A DNA stretch of 64,000 bases from Neopusillimonas maritima (GTDB lineage: Bacteria; Pseudomonadota; Gammaproteobacteria; Burkholderiales; Burkholderiaceae_B). The notes beneath the pieces were generated by a model that was not told the origin of the DNA, made no database searches, and saw only the letters and a list, made by a program, of their open reading frames with translations. How positions within the stretch are numbered: the first letter of the stretch is position 1; each line of letters opens with the position of its first letter. The translations under genes were made by a program, and so were the position numbers. Shown in pieces: positions 25,487-33,475 of this stretch. Where the stretch lies: the NCBI RefSeq assembly GCF_040930455.2, contig NZ_CP170494.1; one strand, written 5' to 3'.

Positions 25487-26530
25487 TTACTTCCAAATCG
25501 TCGAACCGTCTTCAGCTTTAATTTCGGTTTTCCATGCCTGGGCAATTTGATCGGTTACTGCTTTGGGCAGAGGCACATAATCAAGCTCTTTGGCCATTCC
25601 TGCACCTTCAGCAAATGCCCAGTTGAAGAACTTCAATACTTCCGCCGCGGTTTCAGGATTGGCCTGTACCTTGTGCATCAGAATGAAAGAAGCCGACGTA
25701 ACGGGCCAGGAATCTGCACCCGGTTCGTTAGTTAAAACAACCCCCATGCCGGGCGCACTTTTCCAGTCTGCATTGGCTGCGGCCGCTGCAAACGCTTCTT
25801 GCGAAGGCTGTACATATTTGCCGTCACGGTTCTGCAAAGCAGTCCAAGACAAACCGTTTTGTTTCGCGTAGGCATACTCGACGTACCCAATTGAGTTCTT
25901 CAACTGGCGAACATAAGCGGCAACGCCTTCGTTACCTTTACCACCCTGGCCGGTAGGCCATTTAACGGCTTTACCTTCACCAACCGTCTCTTTCCACTGT
26001 GGGGAAACTTTCGACAGGTAGTTTGTCCAGCCGAACGTGGTGCCGGAGCCGTCGGAGCGGTGAACCACAATAATCGACGCAGACGGCAGTTTCACATCGG
26101 GGTTAATCGCTTTGATCGCCTCGTCATCCCACTTTGTGATTTTGCCCAGGAAAATGTTCGCCAAGACTTCGGGCGTGAGCTTTAATTGACCTGGCTCAAT
26201 CCCTTCCACGTTGATCACTGGAACCGTACCGCCAATAATGGCGGGAAACTGGAAAAGATTGTGCTCTTTGAGCAGCTCTGCCTTCATCGGGTCGTCGGAA
26301 GCACCGAAGTCAACCGTTTTGGCAATAATCTGTTGCTGACCGCCACCCGAGCCAATCGACTGGTAATTCACACGGTTGCCCGTCACTTCCTGATACTTGG
26401 CTGCCCACTTGGCATAGATTGGATAGGGGAAAGAAGCGCCGGCGCCTGTGATATCGGCTGCCTGAGCGGCCAAAGAGGCAGCGCCAATGGCGATACCAAA
26501 AGAAACTTGTTTTAGAACACGTTTAAACAT
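25487..26530 (-). CDS. pstS: Periplasmic phosphate-binding protein
   Basis: High-affinity phosphate receptor, 347 aa. A Sec signal peptide (1-24, SLAAQA-AD) is followed by ITGAGASFPYPIYAKWAAKY, the usual PstS opening whose Ser/Ala backbone and side chains bind phosphate. Further ligand residues come from GSGGGQQQI, FGASDDPM and RSDGSGTTFGWTNYL. Length and motifs are normal. A Pho box lies about 75-90 bp before the ATG, and ppk lies directly upstream on the same strand, so expression should rise in phosphate starvation. Confidence 0.96.
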   Translation of the reverse strand: MFKRVLKQVSFGIAIGAASLAAQAADITGAGASFPYPIYAKWAAKYQEVTGNRVNYQSIGSGGGQQQIIAKTVDFGASDDPMKAELLKEHNLFQFPAIIGGTVPVINVEGIEPGQLKLTPEVLANIFLGKITKWDDEAIKAINPDVKLPSASIIVVHRSDGSGTTFGWTNYLSKVSPQWKETVGEGKAVKWPTGQGGKGNEGVAAYVRQLKNSIGYVEYAYAKQNGLSWTALQNRDGKYVQPSQEAFAAAAANADWKSAPGMGVVLTNEPGADSWPVTSASFILMHKVQANPETAAEVLKFFNWAFAEGAGMAKELDYVPLPKAVTDQIAQAWKTEIKAEDGSTIWK

Positions 26531-26603
26531 CGAGTAGTCCTCTTGAACTGTTTAACAATTTACACAGGCACACCCTGCATAAACAACATGCTAAACAGCC
26601 AAT

Positions 26604-26621
26604 ATGACATGTTCGTGACAG
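26604..26621 (-). promoter_or_regulatory. Pho box before pstS
   Basis: On the minus strand CTGTCAC-GAAC-ATGTCAT closely matches the PhoB consensus of two CTGTCAT repeats separated by four A/T-rich bases. It lies between the ppk stop and the pstS start. Confidence 0.75.
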
Positions 26622-26633
26622 ACGGGCGGTTTT

Positions 26634-28718
26634 TTACTTGTCGAGCAATTCCATGAGTTTTTTCTGCATATTTACCGCGCGCCCCCGCCCCTTGACCTTT
26701 TGGTATGCGCCATTCGGAAGCGCCCGCCATGCCAGTTGGTTATCACGCATGGCCCAACTGAACGATTCGCTAATAACGCGTTTTTTCAAGACCTTATCAA
26801 GCACCGGGAACCCCACCTCAACCCGGCGGAAAAAATTGCGGTCCATCCAGTCGGCGGAGGACAAATAAACATGCTCGACACCATTATCGTAAAAATAAAA
26901 TACCCGTGAATGTTCGAGAAAACGCCCCACAATAGACCGTAATCGGATATTTTCCGACAACCCCGGCACGCCGGCGCGCAATGCACACGCCCCCCGAACA
27001 ACCAAATCCACCTTCACGCCGGCCTGGCTTGCCTGGTAAAGCGCATCAATCACCTGACGCTCCAGCAACGAATTCATTTTCGCCTTAATACTGGCTTTTC
27101 GACCGGCTTTAGCGTGCTCTGCTTCGCGTTGAATCAGGGCAATGACAGTGTCATGCAATGTAAAGGGCGACTGTAAAAGCAACTGCAACGGGCGACGCGA
27201 CCCCAACCCGGTTAACAATGAAAAGACTTTATCCATGTCTTCGCACATCCGCGGGTTTGCAGTCAGCAACCCGAAATCGGTATACAAGCGCGTCGTGCGC
27301 ATATGGTAATTGCCGGTACCCAAGTGTCCGTAGCGCCTTATATGACCCTTTTCCCGGCGCAGTACGAGCGCCATTTTGGCGTGCGTCTTGTGGCCTACCA
27401 CCCCATAACTCACGTGCGCCCCAACCTCTTCCAAACGGGATGCCCAGTTAATATTGGTCTGCTCATCGAAGCGCGCCATGAGTTCGACAACAACCGTCAC
27501 TTCCTTCCCCGCCTTGGCGGCGGCCAGAAGAACCGCCATCAATTCGGAGTCCTCCCCCGTTCGGTAAATAGTTTGTTTGATGGCGACAACATCCGGGTCG
27601 CGCGCCGCCGCCACCAAAAAATCCAGAACGGGCTGAAAAGATTGATAAGGGTGGTGCAGCAAGTAGTCTTTTTTCCCGATAATGTCGAAAATTACCGAAG
27701 GATGGTGGGAAATATCGGCAAAAGGCGACGGCACCCTTGGACGATAGTCGGGAAAAAACAATTCAGGGCGATCGACCAGGTTACATACCTGCATGAGGCG
27801 GGATAAATTAACCGGCCCATTCACTTTATAAGTGTCGTGAGGCTCAAGCAAAAACTCTTGCTGCAGGAACGCCACCAGCTTTTGCGGTATGACATGATCA
27901 ACCTCAAGACGAACCGCAGCCCCGAAATTGCGCTGCGACAACTCCCCTTGAAGCGCAAGGCGCAAGTTGGTAATTTCTTCCTCATCGACAAAAAGATCGC
28001 TGTTACGCGTTACGCGCCACTGGTAACAACCGCTAACCTCAAGCCCGGGGAATAGCTCTCCCACGAACTCACTGATCAGGGTTGAAAGCAAAATGAAACC
28101 ATGCGGTATACCCGCCACTTCCGGCGGCATTCTAATCACGCGGGGCAGCGCGCGCGGCGCCTGCACAATGGCAATATGGCCTGGTCGACCAAACGCATCT
28201 TCACCCGACAGCGCAACAATAAAATTCAAACTTTTGTTGAACACACGCGGAAAAGGGTGTGCCGGGTCGAGCCCAATAGGCGTAAGCAGCGGCATCACGT
28301 CGCGCATAAAAATCTCATGGGCCCACAGCCGCTGCTCTTCGGTCCAGCGCAACGGATCGGTCAGGCCTATCCCTTCTTTAGCCAGCTTCGGAAGAATTTG
28401 ATTGGTTAAGAGACTATATTGCTTTTCAACCAACTGCCGCGTGGCAAGCTGAACGCGATCAAACGCTTCGCCCGGCGTGTAACCGTCGGGCCCAACCATA
28501 TGCGCGTTGCGGGCCAGTTGCTCTTTAAGGCTCGAAATCCGAATTTCAAAAAACTCATCGAGATTCGAACTGACAATGCAAACATAACGCAGACGTTCCA
28601 GCAAAGGGGTCGAATCATACTCAGCCATCGCCAACACGCGCTCATTGAACTTAAGTAAGGACAATTCACGATTAAGCAGCGCAGGCTGCATCGGTGACGC
28701 AGGAACGATCGACGGCAT
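26634..28718 (-). CDS. ppk: Polyphosphate kinase 1
   Basis: Makes polyphosphate from ATP and degrades it in reverse, at the inner membrane or cytoplasm. The 694-aa protein shows the N-terminal domain (LNRELSLLKFNERVLAMA, SSNLDEFFEIR), the head domain, and two phospholipase-D-like catalytic halves. The phospho-accepting His is in VGHKTHAKM and the second His is in GRFLEHSRVFYF, with MDRNFFRRVE near the end. Length is normal for PPK1. It is transcribed towards pstS with no terminator between them, and has a run of four Pho-box half-sites upstream. It diverges from ppx, which removes the polymer. This arrangement makes it a probable Pho-regulon member. Confidence 0.96.
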   Translation of the reverse strand: MPSIVPASPMQPALLNRELSLLKFNERVLAMAEYDSTPLLERLRYVCIVSSNLDEFFEIRISSLKEQLARNAHMVGPDGYTPGEAFDRVQLATRQLVEKQYSLLTNQILPKLAKEGIGLTDPLRWTEEQRLWAHEIFMRDVMPLLTPIGLDPAHPFPRVFNKSLNFIVALSGEDAFGRPGHIAIVQAPRALPRVIRMPPEVAGIPHGFILLSTLISEFVGELFPGLEVSGCYQWRVTRNSDLFVDEEEITNLRLALQGELSQRNFGAAVRLEVDHVIPQKLVAFLQQEFLLEPHDTYKVNGPVNLSRLMQVCNLVDRPELFFPDYRPRVPSPFADISHHPSVIFDIIGKKDYLLHHPYQSFQPVLDFLVAAARDPDVVAIKQTIYRTGEDSELMAVLLAAAKAGKEVTVVVELMARFDEQTNINWASRLEEVGAHVSYGVVGHKTHAKMALVLRREKGHIRRYGHLGTGNYHMRTTRLYTDFGLLTANPRMCEDMDKVFSLLTGLGSRRPLQLLLQSPFTLHDTVIALIQREAEHAKAGRKASIKAKMNSLLERQVIDALYQASQAGVKVDLVVRGACALRAGVPGLSENIRLRSIVGRFLEHSRVFYFYDNGVEHVYLSSADWMDRNFFRRVEVGFPVLDKVLKKRVISESFSWAMRDNQLAWRALPNGAYQKVKGRGRAVNMQKKLMELLDK

Positions 28719-28745
28719 ACGGTTTCCGGATAAAAAAAGACGATG

Positions 28746-28785
28746 ATGTCACTTATACGACATCTATTTGACACGATTATGACAA
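28746..28785 (-). promoter_or_regulatory. Array of four Pho-box half-sites before ppk
   Basis: On the minus strand the heptamers TTGTCAT, GTGTCAA, ATGTCGT and GTGACAT follow each other with exactly four-base A/T-rich spacers (AATC, ATAG, ATAA), an 11-bp period as bound by PhoB dimers. The array ends 27 bp before the ppk ATG, so it should sit in the -35 region of a PhoB-activated promoter. It lies in the shared ppk/ppx gap. Confidence 0.75.
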
Positions 28786-28882
28786 CCGCCTCGTAGACAT
28801 TCAAGCGATTCACCGGTAATTTAGAACGCAACTATCGCAACACTATTTATAATTTACGCTTAAATAACCAAAACTCGGGTTT

Positions 28883-30370
28883 ATGGATCACTTACTTGCG
28901 GCCGTCGATCTCGGTTCAAACAGCTTCCGGCTCTCTATAGGCCGCGTCGTGCAACAAGACAATATCGCGCATATTTACGCCGTTGACCGACTGAAAGAGT
29001 CGGTACGTCTGGCCGCCGGCTTGGGGCCCGACAATCGACTCGACAATGCATCCATAGAACGCGCCCTTACCATTCTGCGGCGCTACGGGGAACGACTGAA
29101 AGGGTTTGATCCTGATCGTGTGCGCGCCGTGGCCACCAGCACCTTCCGGGTTGCCCGCAATGTTGATGAAATATTGCCGCGCGCCGAAGAAGCATTGGGT
29201 TTTCCCATTGAAGTGATTTCAGGGCAAGAGGAAGCGCGGCTTATTTTCTCGGGCGTCGCGAACGAGCTGCCGCCTTCCGACAATAAACGCCTGGTTATCG
29301 ACATCGGCGGGGGTTCAACCGAAGTCATTATTGGAAAAAGCTTTGAACCCATGCAATTGTCTTCATTGCTCATGGGCTGCGTGAGTTACACACAAAAATA
29401 TTTTCCCGACGGCATCGTGTCGGGCGAACGGATGGACAAAGCCGTGCTGGCCGCACGACGCGAATTCGAAGGCGTGGCCAAACGATTTCGGAAAATGGGC
29501 TGGCAAGAGGCCTACGGCTCGTCGGGCACTGCGAAAGGTTTGTTTGCCGTATTAACCGACTCACACATGTCACGGCAAGGTATTACTCTCGACGGCCTGG
29601 AAAAACTGCGCCGAAAATTGGTGGAAGATCGCCAGGTTATTGTAGAAGAGCTACCTGGCTTGAAAGAGTCCCGCGCAGCTGTTCTGCCCGGCGGGCTGGC
29701 CATTATGCTGGCGGCATTTTACGAACTGGGAATTGAGACCATGATGCAGGGCGAAGGCGCCTTGCGGGTGGGGGTACTGTACGATCTTCTGGGGCGCGAA
29801 TCAAAACACGACAAACGCGACGAAACCGTTCGCCAGTTTATGCGTCGCTATCATATCGACCAAGGTCAGGCCACACGGGTCAGGGCCTGTGCGCTCCATT
29901 TATTCAATGCGATTCCGGTTAACAAAGAAGAAAAAGAGGATTTGCAAAAATGGCTGGGTTGGGCGGCAGACCTGCACGAACTGGGAATGTCCATTACTGC
30001 AGAGGACTATCACAAACACGGTGCTTATATCCTCAAACATGCAGACATGCCGGGCTTTTCCACAGATGAACAGGCTATTATTTCCTGGTTTACGTTAGGG
30101 CACTCAGGGAAACTTAGAAAACTGAAAACCTATCGCCCTACTTGGGGTCAATGGGTTGCTCTGCTTTGCATGAGGCTATCTGCATTATTAATGCGGCCCC
30201 GGGAGAATCTGGGCCGGATACCGTTAAGCCTGATGGTTAAAGGCCGCGCATTAACCATTACGATTAATGCCGCCTGGCTTAAGGCGCATCCGCTCACCGA
30301 ATATTCTTTACAGAATGAAGTAAATGAATGGGAAAAAACCGGATTTAAAATTATTTTAGCGGCTCAGTAA
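28883..30370 (+). CDS. ppx: Exopolyphosphatase (Ppx/GppA family)
   Basis: Removes terminal phosphate from polyphosphate and possibly from pppGpp. The 495-aa protein has an actin-like ATPase fold with the phosphate loops DLGSNSFRL (near the N-terminus) and DIGGGSTEVIIG, then SSGTAKGLF. A C-terminal HD-like helical domain (AADLHELGMSITAEDYHKHGAYIL) follows, as in the longer Ppx/GppA proteins. Divergent from ppk with a 164-bp shared promoter region containing Pho boxes. Ppx and GppA cannot be separated reliably by eye, but pairing with ppk favours Ppx. Confidence 0.93.
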   Translation: MDHLLAAVDLGSNSFRLSIGRVVQQDNIAHIYAVDRLKESVRLAAGLGPDNRLDNASIERALTILRRYGERLKGFDPDRVRAVATSTFRVARNVDEILPRAEEALGFPIEVISGQEEARLIFSGVANELPPSDNKRLVIDIGGGSTEVIIGKSFEPMQLSSLLMGCVSYTQKYFPDGIVSGERMDKAVLAARREFEGVAKRFRKMGWQEAYGSSGTAKGLFAVLTDSHMSRQGITLDGLEKLRRKLVEDRQVIVEELPGLKESRAAVLPGGLAIMLAAFYELGIETMMQGEGALRVGVLYDLLGRESKHDKRDETVRQFMRRYHIDQGQATRVRACALHLFNAIPVNKEEKEDLQKWLGWAADLHELGMSITAEDYHKHGAYILKHADMPGFSTDEQAIISWFTLGHSGKLRKLKTYRPTWGQWVALLCMRLSALLMRPRENLGRIPLSLMVKGRALTITINAAWLKAHPLTEYSLQNEVNEWEKTGFKIILAAQ

Positions 30371-30419
30371 GCTCCGGCAAACTTAAACCCTGCAACTCAA
30401 AGCTGCAGCACGCAATATA

Positions 30420-31202
30420 CTAATCGAGCCCAAAATGTTTGCGATATCGTTCATCAAGCCGGTTCATATCGAGCAAAACAGGAAAGTCGGCCGTATTAAA
30501 ATCGGGATCCCAGGCCGGCTCGCCGCAAATCGTGGCTCCCAGCTTCAGATAACCTTTGATGAGCGGTGGAATACGCGCCGGCAGAGAACTGTTCAATCGC
30601 TCAACCGGATAACAATGGCGTGGCACAACCCTGGGCACCTCTGGGCGTTCATTTAACATTTTGCAGGCTGTACGCCACACTTCCGCTGCAGTAACGCCAT
30701 CGTCGCGTAAACTCACGCTGGCACAACCCAACATATAGCGTAGCCCCTGTTGTTTCATCAGAGTGGCGATACCCGACCACAACAACATGATGACCGATCC
30801 GTTCCGATAGTCGGCGTGGATGCAAGAGCGCCCCACCTCTGCCATATCGGACCGTAAAGACGCGAGCGTTGAAATATCAAACTCTGATTCAGAGTAGTAG
30901 CCACCCGCCTTGGCAACATTGGTGGGCGGAAGAAACCGATATGTACCAACCACACGGCCTGTATTGATTTCTTTCACCATGACGTGTTCGCACCAGGGGT
31001 CATAACGATCTGCATCGAGACCGTCGACCGCGTCGGGAAACACTGCGTTCATTTCTTCGGTAAATACCTTGTACCTAAGCCGCTGAATCGCCTCCAGCTC
31101 TTCATTGGTGCGGGCCAGACCCATAACCAAGCCCTCTACGGGTGATTTAGGCCATACGGCAGCGGTATCGACAGTTGCGTTCACACGCACAAGCTCTAGC
31201 AT
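30420..31202 (-). CDS. olsB: L-ornithine N-alpha-acyltransferase-like (OlsB, hemolysin-type GNAT)
   Basis: GNAT-fold acyltransferase of about 260 aa. It has YRLRYKVF-type opening (IQRLRYKVFTEEM), DPWCEHVMVKEINTGRVVGTYRFL, AEVGRSCIHADYRNGSVIMLLWSGIATLM and YMLGCASVSL, matching the OlsB/putative hemolysin family. OlsB joins a 3-hydroxyacyl chain from ACP to ornithine, the first step to ornithine lipids, which replace phospholipids when phosphate is scarce. OlsA is not visible here. ATG at 31202 is chosen because GGAG lies eight bases ahead; the GTG at 31211 abuts that box. It is convergent with ppx and next to the phosphate block, fitting a phosphate-saving role, but no Pho box was seen upstream. 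Confidence 0.8.
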   Translation of the reverse strand: MLELVRVNATVDTAAVWPKSPVEGLVMGLARTNEELEAIQRLRYKVFTEEMNAVFPDAVDGLDADRYDPWCEHVMVKEINTGRVVGTYRFLPPTNVAKAGGYYSESEFDISTLASLRSDMAEVGRSCIHADYRNGSVIMLLWSGIATLMKQQGLRYMLGCASVSLRDDGVTAAEVWRTACKMLNERPEVPRVVPRHCYPVERLNSSLPARIPPLIKGYLKLGATICGEPAWDPDFNTADFPVLLDMNRLDERYRKHFGLD

Positions 31203-31268
31203 AGATATCACTCCACAAACACACCACGGATTATGTACGCCTAATATTTCAGCACTTTGATATTTACG

Positions 31269-32618
31269 TTACTGCTTTGTTAAATTCACTGCAACCAATT
31301 CTCGCACACATTGCTCGGCCAAGTCAGCCTCCTCAGCCTCAACCATTAAACGCAACTTCGGCTCGGTTCCGGAGGCCCTGATCAAAACCCGCCCGCGCTC
31401 ACCCAACTTCTCCTCGACTCGCGCACGCGCCGCTAGCAAGCCGGCGTGTTTTTCCCAGTCAATACCCGGCTCAAGCCCCACATTCACCATTTTTTGCGGG
31501 TACATATACAAGCCGGCCACCAATTCGGGCAAATCCAGGCCAGTTTTGCGTATCGCCGTTAATACCTGCAGAGCGGCAATAATGCCATCTCCCGTAGTGT
31601 GACAGTCGAGGCTGAGCAGATGGCCGGAACTTTCACCCCCGTAAAGCCAACCCTTTTGCTGCATCAGTTCAAGCACATAACGATCACCGACGTTGGCGCG
31701 CGCAAAACCGACACCCAATGCCTGCATTTGCTTCTCAAAACCCAGGTTTGTCATGAGCGTACCCACAACGCCCGCCACTGGACCGTTAGCCAAACGACCT
31801 TTCACCAAAACATAAAGCAACTCATCACCGTTGTAGACGCGACCGTTGGCATCAACCATTTGTAAACGATCGGCGTCTCCGTCTAGTGCAATGCCCAGGT
31901 CGGCCCCTTCTTCACGCACGGTGCAAGCCAGATTTTCGGGATGCAATGCGCCCACACCCTCATTAATATTGAATCCATCGGGTTGGCAACCGATTTCCAC
32001 TACTTCGGCACCGAGTTCACGAAACACGTGCGGCGCAATATGATAGGCCGCTCCGTGGGCTGCGTCGACAACCAAACGCAAGCCCGACAAGTCGAGATGA
32101 TTGGGAAACGTGCTTTTGCAAAATTCAATATAGCGTCCTGCAGCGTCCTCGACGCGTCGGGCTCGACCCAACGATTCCGAACTGACACACCCAAGCTCAC
32201 CGTCGATGGCCGCCTCGATCTCAGACTCAATTGCGTCGGGCAACTTCATGCCATAGGCTGAAAAAAACTTGATGCCGTTGTCATGATAAGGATTATGCGA
32301 CGCGCTAATAACGATACCGGCCGTCAGGCGCAAAGCACGTGTCAGATAAGCAACTGCGGGGGTTGGAACCGGCCCAGCCAAAAGGACATCGACCCCGGCA
32401 GCCGATAACCCAGCTTCAAGTGCAGATTCAAGCATATACCCGGAGATACGAGTATCTTTACCGATAATAACGGTTGGCCGCCCTCGACCATGCGTATGAT
32501 GACGCGTCAACACCTGTCCGGCGGCAAAACCCAGCTTCAACGCGAAATAGGGATTAATCGTTGCCCCACCCACAACACCACGAACGCCGTCCGTACCAAA
32601 GTATTTTCTTTGACTCAT
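31269..32618 (-). CDS. glmM: Phosphoglucosamine mutase
   Basis: Converts glucosamine-6-phosphate to glucosamine-1-phosphate for UDP-GlcNAc, needed for peptidoglycan and LPS. Of 449 aa from the ATG at 32618, the opening YFGTDGVRG, the phosphoserine loop VISASHNPYHDNGIKFF, the metal loop DGDADR and the C-terminal phosphate-binding RASGTEPKLR are all present. The start overlaps the folP stop (ATGA). The order rlmE-ftsH-folP-glmM is widely conserved in Gammaproteobacteria and Betaproteobacteria. Confidence 0.97.
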   Translation of the reverse strand: MSQRKYFGTDGVRGVVGGATINPYFALKLGFAAGQVLTRHHTHGRGRPTVIIGKDTRISGYMLESALEAGLSAAGVDVLLAGPVPTPAVAYLTRALRLTAGIVISASHNPYHDNGIKFFSAYGMKLPDAIESEIEAAIDGELGCVSSESLGRARRVEDAAGRYIEFCKSTFPNHLDLSGLRLVVDAAHGAAYHIAPHVFRELGAEVVEIGCQPDGFNINEGVGALHPENLACTVREEGADLGIALDGDADRLQMVDANGRVYNGDELLYVLVKGRLANGPVAGVVGTLMTNLGFEKQMQALGVGFARANVGDRYVLELMQQKGWLYGGESSGHLLSLDCHTTGDGIIAALQVLTAIRKTGLDLPELVAGLYMYPQKMVNVGLEPGIDWEKHAGLLAARARVEEKLGERGRVLIRASGTEPKLRLMVEAEEADLAEQCVRELVAVNLTKQ

Positions 32619-33454
32619 TCTTCTATTCCATTTTCTACCGCCTGCCACACCTTAATGGCATCCAGCGTAAGCGCAACATCGTGTACCCGTACTATTTTCG
32701 CACCTCTGGCAATACCCGCCAAGGCACCGGCCACACTGCCCCCCAGACGATCACGCGCCTCACGACCGGTAACATGCCCGATCATCGATTTGCGGGATAA
32801 GGCCACCACCAATGGATAATCGCCAAACTGCAATTCAGCAACCCTGCGTAACAACGCATAGTTTTGCGCGGCTGTTTTACCAAACCCAAATCCAGGGTCA
32901 ATCACCACTCTGGAGGGGCTCACGCCTGCGGTCTGCAATGCCTCTACCCGCTCCACCAGGAAAGTACGGATATCCGCCACAACGTCATCGTAACGGGGCG
33001 CGCTTTGCATCGTTCGTGGCTCGCCCTGCATGTGCATGACGCACAAACCACAATTGGAATCGGTTACGACCTCAATCGCACCCGGCTGCCGGAACCCATA
33101 AATATCGTTGATCATGTCTGCCCCGGCTTGCAAAGCGCGTTGCATGACAAGCGGCTTGAACGTGTCAACGGAAATCGGCACATTATGCGGCCTGAGCGCT
33201 TCAATGACAGGCAATAGGCGTTGAAGCTCTTGTTCCACATCGACGGGTTGCGCCCCAGGGCGGGTGGATTCGGCTCCGATGTCAATAATATCGGCCCCTT
33301 CATCGATCAGGCGACGCGCATGGGCAATGGCCCTGTCTGTTTGGAAATGTAATGAACCATCCGAAAAAGAATCCGGCGTGATGTTCAGGATACCCATAAC
33401 AAGCGGGCGCTTGAACGTTAGTTCAAAGCGCCCGCACAACAATGTTGAATTCAT
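32615..33454 (-). CDS. folP: Dihydropteroate synthase
   Basis: Condenses p-aminobenzoate with dihydropterin pyrophosphate in folate synthesis; the sulfonamide target. The 279-aa TIM-barrel shows MGILNITPDSFSDG (pterin and pyrophosphate site), DIGAESTRPGA, ISVDTFKP, MINDIYGF, and VIDPGFGFGKTAAQNY. The C-terminal RVHDV is also present. Normal length. It lies 21 bp after ftsH and overlaps glmM, in a conserved operon. The ribosome site before its ATG is weak, suggesting coupling to ftsH translation. Confidence 0.96.
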   Translation of the reverse strand: MNSTLLCGRFELTFKRPLVMGILNITPDSFSDGSLHFQTDRAIAHARRLIDEGADIIDIGAESTRPGAQPVDVEQELQRLLPVIEALRPHNVPISVDTFKPLVMQRALQAGADMINDIYGFRQPGAIEVVTDSNCGLCVMHMQGEPRTMQSAPRYDDVVADIRTFLVERVEALQTAGVSPSRVVIDPGFGFGKTAAQNYALLRRVAELQFGDYPLVVALSRKSMIGHVTGREARDRLGGSVAGALAGIARGAKIVRVHDVALTLDAIKVWQAVENGIEE

Positions 33455-33475
33455 TCGTAAGACAAAAAATAAGGT

